DNA of 64,000 nt from Oscarella lobularis (GCF_947507565.1 NC_089192.1:1298690-1362689), one strand, 5' to 3'; numbered from the stretch's first letter, positions 10,633 through 20,774 are shown. Notes: generated from the letters alone by a model not told the origin. Program-made: numbers and translations.

Positions 10633-11908
10633 TTAGGAAGCGCCTGAATAAACTGTAATTATTCCTTCCTCTTCGAGCTTCCGGCGAAGTTCTACTTCTG
10701 ACGTCAAGTTATGAACTTCACCTGGTTTACTTTCTTCTCTGATACTCCAATAGTGTTTGTATTTGCCTTCCTTGTTGAGCCCATACCCAAACACATTCAC
10801 CTACGTCAAGAAGTCAGATTTTTCTGTGCATCATGCAGCCGCTGTTTCTTTCTTGTGCATACCTTGTTGCAAACATGAACAGCGAAAACTAGAAGAGTGA
10901 CTCCGCTTGATGGAACCGCTGTATTGCCCGCCATCCACCTTTTCGTACATCGATACACGTCTGGATGAATTATAAAGACCTGTGAGGCGTGAGCGCATTG
11001 CCTTGTCGGTTAGCCAGTTTCAAGTCGCGTGTGGCCCGGCTTACATCGGATTGATTGATGGAAAGTTCTGACGATGCTCTTCCTGCAAACTCAATTGACT
11101 TCAGTGCAGAAGGTATAACGAGCAATTTGTTTGGCTTCTTATAGAATCTAGCTATGCGACCATGGAGACTTTGAAACGTCGTCTTTTTGCCGACATCTGC
11201 TTCATATTTCTTCGTAATTGCCGAGTTCATTCTAGACCAATACATAGAATATATATACATATACATACATATATATACATGTATATTGCATATATATAAT
11301 TATTGCAGATAACTTCTGAATGCACTTGCCTTATTACGACGTCGTGGCTATCAATAATGGAACCGTAGTTAGATCCCATCACGTTATCCGAGTTACCGAC
11401 AACAGCACACGAAATTCTTCCTTTCTCCTTTCTCCACTGACTGAAAATGTCTACACTCGAAACTGCTTTCAAAACGCCTGGAGAAATCTGAAGAAATTTT
11501 CTGTCTGTGAAATGACCGAATTTGGAGCTCTATAATAACGCAAAGAGCACGTTAAGCCCACTCTTTCGTTTACGTGACAAGTGCACCCGTATCGCTTCAA
11601 TGGATTCTTTCGATACCGGTCGATCGCTCCGAGACCAAGTGGCATTCAACGCTGCATCGTATCGATCGCAAAACCATTTGGAACGAGTCAAAATGAGACC
11701 TAGAAGATAGCGTGCAGGCCGATCGAGACACGTACAATAGCGATATATCGTTGTTCTCGACTCACGTACCACACGTCGAAGTCTCAGTTGACCGCGTGCA
11801 CGAACGCTCTCTTAGTGTCAGTTTGTAATTGTAGATGAAGACAACAGCCAGGCTCAAGACAAAACCGACCGATAGAGGATACAACTTCCTTGGGAGAGGC
11901 GTTTTCAT
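10633..11908 (-). CDS. GT29-family sialyltransferase, copy 3
   Basis: It has the same gene structure as copies 1 and 2. The N-terminus MKTPLPRKLYPLSVGF leads into a signal anchor. Motif L (CAVVGNSDNVMGSNYG) continues across a GC-AG intron into MNSAITKKYEADVGKKTTF. Motif S reads VFIIHPDVYR...VPSSGVTLLVFAVHVCN. The last exon, VNVFGYGLNKEGKYKHYWS, ends GIITVYSGAS. The exon 2/3 donor is GT (CAC|GTAAAC). All recognisable exons are open and in phase, so this copy appears functional. Its start codon lies only about 30 bp from a palindromic element (11937-12424), which must contain or displace its promoter. The exon 3/4 intron holds a TA/CA-rich microsatellite. Confidence 0.82.
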
Positions 11909-11936
11909 TTTCTGCGCACGAAGGAGACTCGATCCA

Positions 11937-12424
11937 AAATCCGGGTCACGTGATCGATTCTCGTTCTCTGGTTACGGCAGAGATATAAAAGAGTACAATC
12001 TCTGGTTACGGGTGGTTACCCGTATGCTTCTGCTCTTTTGGCGTTTTTTCTCTTCGCTACGTTCATTCTACCAATAGCTATCTTATCGATCGAAGTGCTG
12101 AAGGTACGGCTAGGCTATCGAAGTGGGTAATTTGATTCGCCAAGCGTCTAATCGCTGAAACGCGTCGTTGTTTCTGTACCATTTACTTTTCTTTCGAGCC
12201 CTTTGAGGCTTCAACGCGAAAACCCCACTTTATATATGCACTGACGCTCACCCGAATGCCAACGATGTCCTCGTAGAATGCTCCAGTCGTTCAAACCGGT
12301 CTTGAACGAGTGCCGTTGGAACGACTGGAGCTTTGTTCGAAAGAAAAGTAGATGGTACATTACCACACGTAGCCACCCGTAACGACCCTTGCTTCAACAA
12401 AATCGATCACGTGACCCGGAGTTT
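11937..12424. mobile_element. MITE-like foldback element with terminal inverted repeats
   Basis: The left end (CCGGGTCACGTGATCGATT, from 11941) is the inverse of the right end (AATCGATCACGTGACCCGG, 12401-12419). Nested inside are further inverted pairs: gtaccatttacttttctttc (near 12176) against gaaagaaaagtagatggtac (near 12335), and CTCCAGTCGTTC / GAACGACTGGAG around 12280-12332. No transposase frame is present. Clear target-site duplications were not found. Confidence 0.65.
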
Positions 12425-12894
12425 CCTATCCTGTCTTATTTTAAATCGCTTGCGCGCGCGCGCGCTGACGGCGACTGACCTGTAGGGTATCCATCGCGGC
12501 AGATATCAACCGCGTTTAACCTAATTGGTCGATGGTCGATCACGCGACGCGTGACATACTAGAAAAACATACACGTCACAGAGGCGTTCACTGCAGAGCC
12601 GTATATACGGCTCTGGTTCACTGCTCTGGTTCACTGTACCGTAGGCCGGCTTCTTTTCGATTTCTACGTTCTCTCGCCGTTTGCTGACACAAGTTCGTGA
12701 CTGCTTGAGTCGAAGCAACGGCATATAAAATCGAAGCTGCTCCGAGCTAGAAGCCCGGTTTGGTCACTTATCGGTCGATCGTTCGCGTTGGTCGCCACGC
12801 GCCGCGAGACTGCAATCAGAAAAGTATGTCATTGTGTTATCGCTTCACTCCGTGCTCAGATCGCTTCTTTTGGAAGCGTTATAACTACTAAGTC
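12425..12894. other. Intergenic region with GC alternation and a perfect palindrome
   Basis: A run of alternating GC (about 12450-12466) and a perfect 22-base palindrome at 12594-12615 (CAGAGCC, GTATATAC, GGCTCTG) are the only structures seen. No gene is recognised. Confidence 0.5.
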
Positions 12895-13213
12895 TCTCCA
12901 CAAGCTCAACAAAAACGAGTCGACCTACAGCTAGGCTTGCACGGTGAATGGAATGAGTTCCAGCGTTATATATTGCCATTTCTTATTTAGCAAAGACTTG
13001 TTTTATGAAACTCACAACACCTCCCTCCAAATTAATTATAACCGCCCTAGGAAATAAGTTCGGAACCCCCATGCAGTCGTTTCATTTGCATGAATTATTT
13101 TATGTGGAGCTGGGCAATCTAAAAGGAGGGTGTTTTAAATCAATGCTCAGCTCGTCCGCTCGAGCCGCGGAGAGGAAAAAGCAAGCGAGAAGATGAGTAG
13201 CGAACGAGCTCAT
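12895..13213 (-). pseudogene. Heparanase copy C, gutted exon 1-2 relic
   Basis: It starts at the ATG (13213) with the same signal peptide region as copy A (MSSFATHLLACFFLSAARA-like, ending near LSID). It then breaks into unrelated sequence (13040-13135) before resuming at exon 2 and intron 2 like copy A 5575-5711. The rest of exon 1 is missing. The upstream block to about 13595 is retained, with the second E-box changed to ttacgtgc. Confidence 0.7.
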
Positions 13214-13829
13214 GAAGGAAACACAATCACGTGCTGCTTTTTACGTGCTTTAATCTTCTATTCTGTTTTTTCTTCAACTGCGCAATTTAACCTTATGTCA
13301 AGTGAACCAGTGTCCTTGCCAGGCAGACAAAACAAGGCTAAAATCAGGCATCAAGCAATGATATTTGCAAATCCTTGCTTGTATGCTGCCTTGACCAAAG
13401 TGCTCTCCGAAACTATGCTTGGGCATATTTTCTGAGGCACTGAGGCGAAAGAACAAGAAGCTGCTGCCTGAAACAACTGCAGAAAAATTTATAACGCGCG
13501 TTAGGTAGCTAAGACTTGGATTGCAGCTCTCAATCGAACGCTGCCGCTTGCAGCAATCTGCTCCTCTGTTTGTTGCTAGTGCGTTCTCACGGCCGCCCTG
13601 GGCAAAGGCCTAGTTGAGGATGCGGCGAGGAACGAGGCGAACGGGCAGCGCGATCGTTTACTCTTTTCGCCAAAAGCTGATACAGGTACGTAGCGGCGAA
13701 TGGACTATCGTAGCTATTAGGCAGGAATCTCCCGCAGTCGAATCGCTGAATTTTGTGTCGCTTTTTGAGGATTTTACTAGTCAGACAGACACTTGCCGCA
13801 TTTTTTTGTCACCTCGTGATGCTGACAAT

Positions 13830-13906
13830 TGACGTCAGAGCGCACGAGATGTGGAACGATGATCCAATGAGAGTAGAGCTGACGTCACCGTATCAGTGTG
13901 ACGTAT
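13830..13906 (+). promoter_or_regulatory. Cluster of CRE/ATF-type sites before the tetraspanin gene
   Basis: Two perfect TGACGTCA palindromes (13830-13837 and 13880-13887) and a TGACGTAT variant (13899-13906) lie 35-111 bases before the tetraspanin ATG. A CCAAT box is at about 13864. TGACGTCA is the classical binding site of CREB/ATF bZIP proteins. Confidence 0.6.
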
Positions 13907-13940
13907 TTTCGCAGATCGAAAGCAGCAAATATATCTCGCA

Positions 13941-15066
13941 ATGGGAGTCGATCTAACAGGCGGCTGGAAATTCGGCAAGTTCCTCATCTTCTTCTTCAAT
14001 CTCATCTTCTGGGTATATATGACGCGGAGGTAGCGAAAGCCTCCTACTTTCTCTCCTCAGATCTTCGGCTTGGTTCTCATCATCATCGGAGCAATCGCAA
14101 TGGTACTTTAGAAGAGACTTCTCGATCGTCCACTGACACGCCCACATGTTTTAGGATAAATACGGTAATATCTTCAGTCTCGACCCTAATCAAAGCTGGA
14201 CGTCCGGCCTGTCACTCGTCATCGCCGTTGGCTGCATGATCTTCGTGATCGCCTTTTTCGGATGCTTCGGCGCTCTCAGGCAAAATTGTCCCTTCTTGTA
14301 CATTGTACGTCGAGAAGAACGAAATATGAAACCGAATTTTGACGTTGTTGTTTAGTTTGCCCTTCTTATGTCGATTGTGTTTTTTCTGACGATCGCCGGC
14401 TTCGCTCTTTTCGTCAAATTTAAGAAGCAGGTTTGGTTAATTGGAAGAGTGTCCGACTCTTCTGAGTCTGCCACTAATTATTATTGATAAATTTATGATA
14501 TTCTAGATTGAGAGCAGATTGAAGAGCGCCATGATTGATAGCATGAACAGTTACAACGAAACGGGAACCAAAGACGTGTGGGACAGCATGCAATCCAAAT
14601 GGGTATGGTATATTCGCTGTTATTGACTTTGAGGAGAGGAATTCATTTTGTTCTTTCTTGCATGGTTAGCCCAAATGCTGCGGAACGAATAATTACACTG
14701 ACTGGTGCCGTCTTTGGGGGATTGTGCCCGAGAGCTGTTGCATAGACAAAACTATGGATTGTCCGTGGCAGCGGTAAGAGCACAACCAACATTCGCCAAA
14801 ACGTATGTTATAGTGACAGTATGTGTATTGGAAGTCGTTGTATTCTCGCGCGTCGTAGGGTTGCTATGAGGAGACCATTGGGTCAGTGGACAGTCATTGG
14901 CGTGCCGCTGCTGGCATTTCTGGTATCGTTGCTCTCGTTGAAGTACGGGCATAATCAACGCTTTCTAATCAATCTAATTAGTGTTATTGATTTTTAGGCT
15001 CTTGCTGTGATTCTTGGCTGTGGTTTGGCTAGGGCAATTTCAGAGGGCAAGTATGAAGTCGTCTAA
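13941..15066 (+). CDS. Tetraspanin
   Basis: This is a four-pass membrane scaffold protein of about 230 residues in eight small exons: 13941-14012, 14061-14102, 14155-14304, 14356-14430, 14507-14602, 14670-14773, 14859-14942 and 14998-15066. TM1 is FLIFFFNLIFWIFGLVLIII. TM2 and TM3 follow (VIAVGCMIFVIAFFGCFGAL; LLMSIVFFLTIAGFALF). The large extracellular loop has the diagnostic CCG (PKCCGTNNYTDWC), then ESCCID and GCYEE. TM4 is split over the last two exons (GISGIVALVE, ALAVILGCGLARAI), and the tail ends KYEVV. One problem is that with canonical sites exon 6 ends in phase 2 (CG|GTAAGA) while exon 7 must be read in phase 0 (GGT TGC TAT). One base is therefore unaccounted for, through a sequence error, an unusual splice or a disabling mutation. 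A CRE cluster precedes the ATG. Confidence 0.85.
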
Positions 15067-15285
15067 ATGCACTGTCCACAAAGAATGGTGATTGAAAGCA
15101 GGACAATGTCGGCGGTTTGAGTAGGAATGCACATGATGCGATGAATAATTGAATTGGCGATGATTAATTGAATTAGGGAGGGGCCCCCGCCGATTTCTGC
15201 GCAATTCTCCTCTTTGAACCGACAGCGTTCAGTCACGAAGGTCTTCCTTGACATGAGCTCTTGAGGCGTGCGAATTAATTAAACC

Positions 15286-15570
15286 ATGTGGCAATTATTT
15301 GCTTCTCGCTTTCTTCTCTTGACGCTACTTGCAGCACAATGTAAGCAGCCTGTAGAGAAAAGAATAGTTGCACGTCTCTGGCAACGCCAATATATGCCCT
15401 CAGTCGATGAGCATCATAACGGTCTTATAATCACCGTTCTTTTCCGTCTATACGCAGGTCTTGCTCAAGCGCATATACAAATAACTTATCCCGACGTTAC
15501 CTCTGGCGTGCCAGTTGAGGTGAACGAAGAAACGGACGTCAGCATTACAGTCAGGGTAACTAAGCAGAGC
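15286..15570 (+). pseudogene. First two exons of a secreted protein gene, truncated
   Basis: An ATG with a clear signal peptide (MWQLFASRFLLLTLLAAQ) is followed by a GT-AG intron (about 15341-15459). A second exon reads AQAHIQITYPDVTSG and VPVEVNEETDVSITVR, resembling the start of an immunoglobulin- or FN3-like beta domain. After a plausible donor (AGG|GTAACT) the sequence runs straight into a repeat element shared with 23.7 kb, and no downstream exon is seen. It is either a truncated gene or one whose remaining exons were displaced. The family is not identified. Confidence 0.45.
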
Positions 15571-15680
15571 GAGCGCGTTGTGTACAAACAGAGGACTCAG
15601 GGGGCGGTGTCGCCCACCCACACGAGGGAAAAGCTAAAAGGGGCGTATATGTCTTCTAGGCGAGGATAAGTACGGGAGCG
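15571..15680 (+). repeat. Dispersed repeat, copy 1 (internally deleted)
   Basis: This matches 23688-23823 almost base for base (gcgcgttgtgtacaaac at the start, gaggataagtacgggagcg at the end). It lacks the left arm of the hairpin present in the other copy. Confidence 0.75.
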
Positions 15681-15984
15681 GTTAGACCGTTCAAGTACGA
15701 AGTGATAGGAGGTAAAGTTGCAGGATTTTAATTGGGGGGCTTCAAACCAAGAGTTTTTCTCAAACGCTCAGTGTCTCCATCGAATTTCGACGGCGTCTTT
15801 ACTTTCTCAAACGCCTTCCTACAGCGTCTTACAGCATGCCGCCGCGGCTGCTTTCAGCTTCAGTCATAGCAGAGTTTCCATTATCGACAACGTTGCAGTT
15901 AAATCGTAAGTCGCAGCTGTAGCTACACGGTACTCAAAGCCTCGTGCCTTTCTTGGCAATTACTGTAGTCGTTTGTTCGGAAAT
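15681..15984. other. Spacer between the dispersed repeat and sialyltransferase copy 4
   Basis: No gene is recognised; a short plus-strand ORF at 15718-15909 lacks any family signature. From about 15905 the sequence resembles the 3' flank of sialyltransferase copy 1. Confidence 0.4.
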
Positions 15985-16497
15985 GCCTGAATATACTTTA
16001 ATTATCCTTCCTCTTCGAGCTTCCGGCGAAGTTCTATATCTGACGTGAATTTGTGAGCTGTACCTGGTTTCAATTCTTCTTTATTAGTGTAATAGTGTTT
16101 GTATTTGCCCTCCTTGTTGAGCCCATACCCAAACACATTTGCGTTTAGAAGTCAGATGTTGTGTGCATCATGCGTGCCGGCTTACATCGGATTGTTTAAT
16201 TAATGGAAATTTTTGACTGTGCTCTACTTGCAAACTCGATTTCCATCAGTGCAGATGGTATATCAAGTATTTTGTTTGGTTTGTGATAAAAGTTAGCTGC
16301 AATGCGAGCGTAGAGGCTTTGAAACGTCATCTTTTTGCCAACGTCTGCTTCATATCCCTTTGTAATTGCGTCGTTCATTCTAGACCAATACTACATATAG
16401 AATATATAACTTCTGAATGCACTTGCCTTATGACAACGTCGTGGCCATCGATTATAGAACCGTAGTTAGATCCAATCATGCTATCCGAGTTACCGAC
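15985..16497 (-). pseudogene. Sialyltransferase copy 4, broken
   Basis: Three of the six exons remain: the 5'-truncated motif L exon, the MNDAITKGYEADVGKK exon and the last exon. The exon with sialylmotif S is missing altogether. In the last exon one A is lost (GGATAATT instead of GGAATAATT), giving a stop about ten codons early. At about 16498 the motif L exon is cut and joined to a heparanase fragment. Confidence 0.8.
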
Positions 16498-16680
16498 TAT
16501 TTTACCAATATTTAGAAAAGCTATTGTAACAGCTCGAGCTTATAATTCAGCCGCCTTGCAAAAGAGTCAATTGAAATTTCTCACAAACAAGAAATGCACT
16601 GACTCTTACTTCGGGATTACCCGGGCTACTGCATGCTGCGTATACTCGAAGATCGTCGGATATGTTTGTTTGCTCTAATG
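16498..16680 (-). pseudogene. Heparanase late-exon fragment fused to sialyltransferase copy 4
   Basis: The minus strand reads NISDDLRVYAACSSPGNPE, matching the LRVYAACSNPE exon of intact copy A (about 4090-4130), and continues with the flanking intron and next exon start seen at 3985-4070. An extra six bases (ccgggc) are inserted in the exon. The break at about 16498 fuses it head to tail with the sialyltransferase relic. Confidence 0.75.
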
Positions 16681-16880
16681 AAAAGCTGCAAGGCTGATCT
16701 AAATCGATAATAAGAACAGAAACGCTGCCTAGAGTGGGCGTGCATCGACATTGATTACCTTTCGAAGTAAACATTGAAACAGCTTTTCGAAGTCAGCAAT
16801 AGAAAAACAGATATAGAAATTCGCATAAGACCCTGACAAAAGATGACGTCATTCACAGAACTACAGTACGCTACGTACGC
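16681..16880. other. Spacer before the CARD-ZU5-DEATH gene
   Basis: Nothing is recognised apart from a short ORF. The promoter of the gene starting at 16971 must lie here and in the adjacent 11-base tandem array. Confidence 0.4.
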
Positions 16881-16946
16881 TAGTTCGTATCTAGTTCGTA
16901 TCTAGTTCGTATCTAGTTCGTATCTAGTTCGTATCTAGTTCGTATC
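16881..16946. repeat. Six perfect copies of an 11-base tandem repeat
   Basis: The unit tagttcgtatc is repeated six times without change and ends 24 bases before the ATG of the CARD-ZU5-DEATH gene. It therefore probably lies in its core promoter or 5' UTR. Confidence 0.9.
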
Positions 16947-16970
16947 TACGAGCTCTCAGTCTGAAAAGCA

Positions 16971-19900
16971 ATGGCAGATGCGATTTGGCTCTCGGAGGAA
17001 ATAGCGAGTCGTCTCGCGAACTTCGTCGCAAAAGGGTCTCTTTTGAAGAATCTTATGCTAAAGGGTTTCGTTACGACATCCCAGCGAGAAGAAATCGAGC
17101 GGTTTGCGCAGGAAAACTGCGAGAAGGCGGCGATAAAGCTGCTCAGTTATCTTCGAGATCGACAGCAGCCCGGAACTTTCGACGATTTTTGCGACGTTCT
17201 GAAGGAAACGGATGGCTGTCAAGATCTCTATCGCTTTATCTTTCGACGACGTTCCGGTAAGTAATGGTCTCTTACCCAGACTCTCGAGTTATTCGATCTA
17301 ACGCGGTATGGAATGCAGCACCTCCCACTTTCATTTTTGGTGACGTACACAGTAGTATAGAGAGAGTCTGGGTACTACGTACGCGAAGGAAAAACTAACG
17401 ACTCCCTAACGGTGATAGTTATGATGTTGGAGCAGATTGATCACGACTGCTTAGAGCAATACGGTGATCAATTCTTTATGGGCGAGTCAGCGCGGTTTGT
17501 TATGCGTATTGGTACCATCGTCTTGCTTCTGTTTTTTTCACTTCTGCTATCGTTTATTTGCGTCGTGGTGGTTGTGGTTCCACTATTAGGGAATGGGGAT
17601 GGAGCGGATCCTAATTACTACCATCCATGTGGGGATCCATCCATGTGGGTCCAAGCAGTTGCTGTAGTGGTGCTGGCTACTGATAGTGCTGACGCTGTTA
17701 TACGTACGCTGCAAACTCGATTGCCTTTTGACGATAAAAAACTCTTTCGCCAAACGGTTACGATTTGCGAGAAATATAAATCTCCTTTAGATCACATTTT
17801 GTGTCTTCTCGAGGGATATAAAAAAATATGTTGTCCAATCAGCGACGGAGCAAATGACCGGTTTGTTGCTATGCGACGAGCAAATGACACGTTTGTTTCT
17901 AAACTTTTGGAACTTTCTTCTGACTTGGGAATTGCGGCGAACGTTTCAAATTTGTGTGAAAATCGTCTGATTTTGATCGCACTCTTTTTCGTGGCATTAT
18001 TGACCGTTATTTTGATAGCAATCGGATCGTTTTTTGCACTTCGTCCGTTTAGGCTTTGGGTAAGCATTTTCTACAACAGTTCCACTCTACAGCGCTAGCA
18101 ATTTTTTTAGCTTGGCAAGCGATGGTGTCAACGTCTTCATGAAGCTTTTGGCTCCTTTCCGCCGCGCTATGGGGAAGGTACAACGCTGTCATTTTTTCAA
18201 AAGCAATACGAGTAGAGTAACCGCGTTGCATGTAGGCGTTATATCAAAACTTCTGCTGTTTGATTGGGAAGAAGTGAAGTGGTGGGGGAAGGCACTATTC
18301 AGTGACAGAATAGGCCACGATATTAAAACTTTGCGCCGTCAAGTAGCGAAATTTAGCGAAGTATCATCAAAGGGGGAAAGCGTTCCTGTCGCTGTTCTTC
18401 AAGACCTAATGGAAAGAGTTGAAAGTATTAGACAACTACTTTCATTTATTCCAGAGTTAGAATTTGAATTTAAAAGGGAGTCCAACGATGTCTTACAGGT
18501 GAGAGAAGTCTTTGATTTCTTTTTTCTTTAAATTTTATTCTAGAATGTTTGTGTCCTCGTATCCGGGCAAAAACCGAACGAACCACCCGGTTCTGTACAC
18601 TCTGCTCCGATAGAGAAGTTGGATTCTACAGATGATTCCATACTTCTTAAAATGAAAGAACAAAATGTGCACCTGAGAAGGACTGCTACTGTTTCAAAGT
18701 TAGTGGACGAGTTAGGTAGCCGACTGGTGCTCCCTAGCCACTTAATTAGCTTGGATATTCCTCCCGGAGCTTTGGCTCGCGGTAAGCGTCAGAAAATAAC
18801 TCTAAGCCTTTTTCTGTCAGATCACAGCGTGTGGGTGGAAGGAAAGAAAGCTTTCTTATGGCTTTTGGCTTTGTCTCCCAATCTGACGTTTCGGAAATTT
18901 GTATCGTTTCAGTGTCCTCACTCATTTGATTTTAGCGAACTCTCTGGCACTCGCATATCATTACTCTACAGAAGCAATTCGCCATCACTGTATAGCTTAG
19001 TGGGAGAACTCACTCATGAAGCTCGTGTCTCCGTGTTTAGTGATGCAGTGGTTAGCCTCTCGTCCGATCATATTACGTATCATACGAAATCGTTTTCTGA
19101 TCATCTGAGCATCGCAACAGGACCGTTTATAGTGACAGTGCAGTCGTACGTGTCAAAGAATTTTGTTCCTGCTAAAAGAAAAACTCTTGCAGTGAAATTA
19201 GTGTTTTCTTGTTCTTGTTTAGAAGTTCTTCATCGAATTAGAAAGTGCATGGAAGAGACAAGAGAGAGTTTGGAAAAGAGGAGCGGTGATCAATTTTCTT
19301 GTTGTGCAGAGACACACTCGTGTTTTGAAGTTTCTCTTTCAAGCATAGAGAATAACTTTTGGACGCCGGTGGGAGTTGATACTATCACCATTTCCGGAGA
19401 AGACTTGCGAAAGACTCTTGACCACTCTAATGGGGCATTGAACCACTGGATTACTGAAACCTTCATTCTTGAGTGCGTGAATACGCCAAGAGAGCATGGC
19501 ATCGCGCTGGAATGCAACTCTTTGCGGAGAGATCCAAATGGTGAAGTAAAAGAAACACCGCATACAGTATGCGTATCACTTGAACCCAGTGGTAGCACTA
19601 ATTGGTGGTCTATTGCCGTCGGCATATTTTCTTCGGTCATTGGCCTTTTTGGAGTCATCTTCGTCGGCGTCTGGTCGCTCTGGATGATAGTAACGCCGTA
19701 TACAGTACGCGTATCACTTGAACCCAGTGGTAGCACTAATTGGTGGTCTATTGTTGCTCCCGTCGGCATATTTTCTTCGGTCAGTGGCCTTTTTGGAGTC
19801 ATCTTCGGCTTCTGGATGTTAGTAGTGAAACCAATAAAGTTGTTTTTAGCGCCAAACACCAAAAGAAAGTCTTCGATTCGAAATCCACCGCTGTTTATAG

Positions 19901-20248
19901 GTAGCGATTTCTGTTTGCATGCAGCAAAGCCAAACTGTTCTAGTGCTTGTTTTAGATGAACTTCCCAAGGAGGTGAATCCTGCTCTCACTCGCGTTGTGG
20001 CTAGACTGATAGGCGCCAAATGGGAAGAACTTGTGATCGTTTTGGGGGGAAATAGCAATGACGTAGAACAGTACAGGCAAAATTCTCGCAAAAATTTTAA
20101 TCGAGCAATGGAGACTATAGAGAGTTGGGAGAAGGCCAATAGGAGTCACGTAGCCACAGCTGAGGCCCTTATTGCAGCTTGCGAGAAGTGCGGCATTCAT
20201 AAAGAAAAAATTATTGTCGCTTACAAAAAAGAAGTTGAGTGTCCGTGA
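16971..20248 (+). CDS. CARD - transmembrane - ZU5 - DEATH domain protein
   Basis: Six exons (16971-17256, 17419-18059, 18111-18177, 18218-18498, 18544-19900, 19944-20248) join in phase to 978 residues. Residues about 1-95 form a CARD-like death fold (LLKNLMLKGFVTTSQREEIE, KAAIKLLSYLRDRQQPGTF, DDFCDVLKE). Exon 2 has two strong hydrophobic segments (IGTIVLLLFFSLLLSFICVV; LILIALFFVALLTVILIAIG) bracketing a loop with Cys and N-glycosylation sites. From about residue 460 a ZU5-type domain appears (SRLVLPSHLISLDIPPGALA), as in UNC5, ankyrin and PIDD proteins. Then comes a duplicated hydrophobic segment and a C-terminal DEATH domain (VVARLIGAKWEELVIVLGG, AMETIESWEKAN, ALIAACEKCG). Domain types suggest a membrane-linked apoptosis or innate-immune adaptor; this is inference. 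The two small introns (18178-18217 and 19901-19943) were placed because they restore phase and domain sequence. Confidence 0.82.
19558..19821 (+). repeat. In-frame tandem duplication coding a membrane segment
   Basis: Two adjacent units of about 130 bp are nearly identical. Each encodes V(C/R)VSLEPSGSTNWWSI, then a hydrophobic stretch (SSVIGLFGVIFVGVWSLWMI; SSVSGLFGVIFGFWMLV). The duplication is internal to exon 5 and keeps the frame. Confidence 0.85.
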
Positions 20249-20774
20249 TTCTCTGCAGAGCGTTAATTGAAGCTGCATGAGGTGACATTTTTGCGTTAAA
20301 AGATTATACACTGCATGTAGTGTTGCGGTATGCTCTTCTTAGAATTTTTTGAATATCACTATTCCTTTCTATCACTAACGAAGCGATCACACAGCTTGCA
20401 GCTTTATGCATGTTTCATTAATGCTAGGGCCGAATTAACAAATTTTCGCCGCGTTAGTTAGTATTACAGAATTGAATACTATCTAATACAGTTTTAAGTC
20501 TTTCCTAGCTCACAGTACACTACCCAAATCCTTTTTAAGTATCTTAGTGCGGAATTCCTATTTTCTACACTTGCTGTTGTAACTTAGCTATGTTACGGTC
20601 AAAGACTCCCCCACGGGGCCACCAGTTTCATTTTGGTAGCGTCGATCCGTGTGTGAAACTGCAAAGCTGCGTTCAAGAGCGATTAGATAAATGTTTTAAC
20701 TCAATTTCTTCCGTTTGGAATTGAAGTTGTTTTTCTTGTCTCTCTTCTTAGTTGCTTTTTTCAGCAAGTAGACC
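20249..20774. other. Intergenic region, no gene seen
   Basis: This is the 3' flank of the CARD-ZU5-DEATH gene. I see no coding or repeat signal. Confidence 0.5.

Noticed and set aside
13614-14239. Plus-strand ORFs overlapping the tetraspanin 5' exons
   Set aside because: They are frame shadows and UTR; the tetraspanin exon model explains this stretch.
15718-15909. 63-codon plus-strand ORF
   Set aside because: Low-complexity Ala/Ser composition and overlap with duplicated sialyltransferase flank; no supporting feature.
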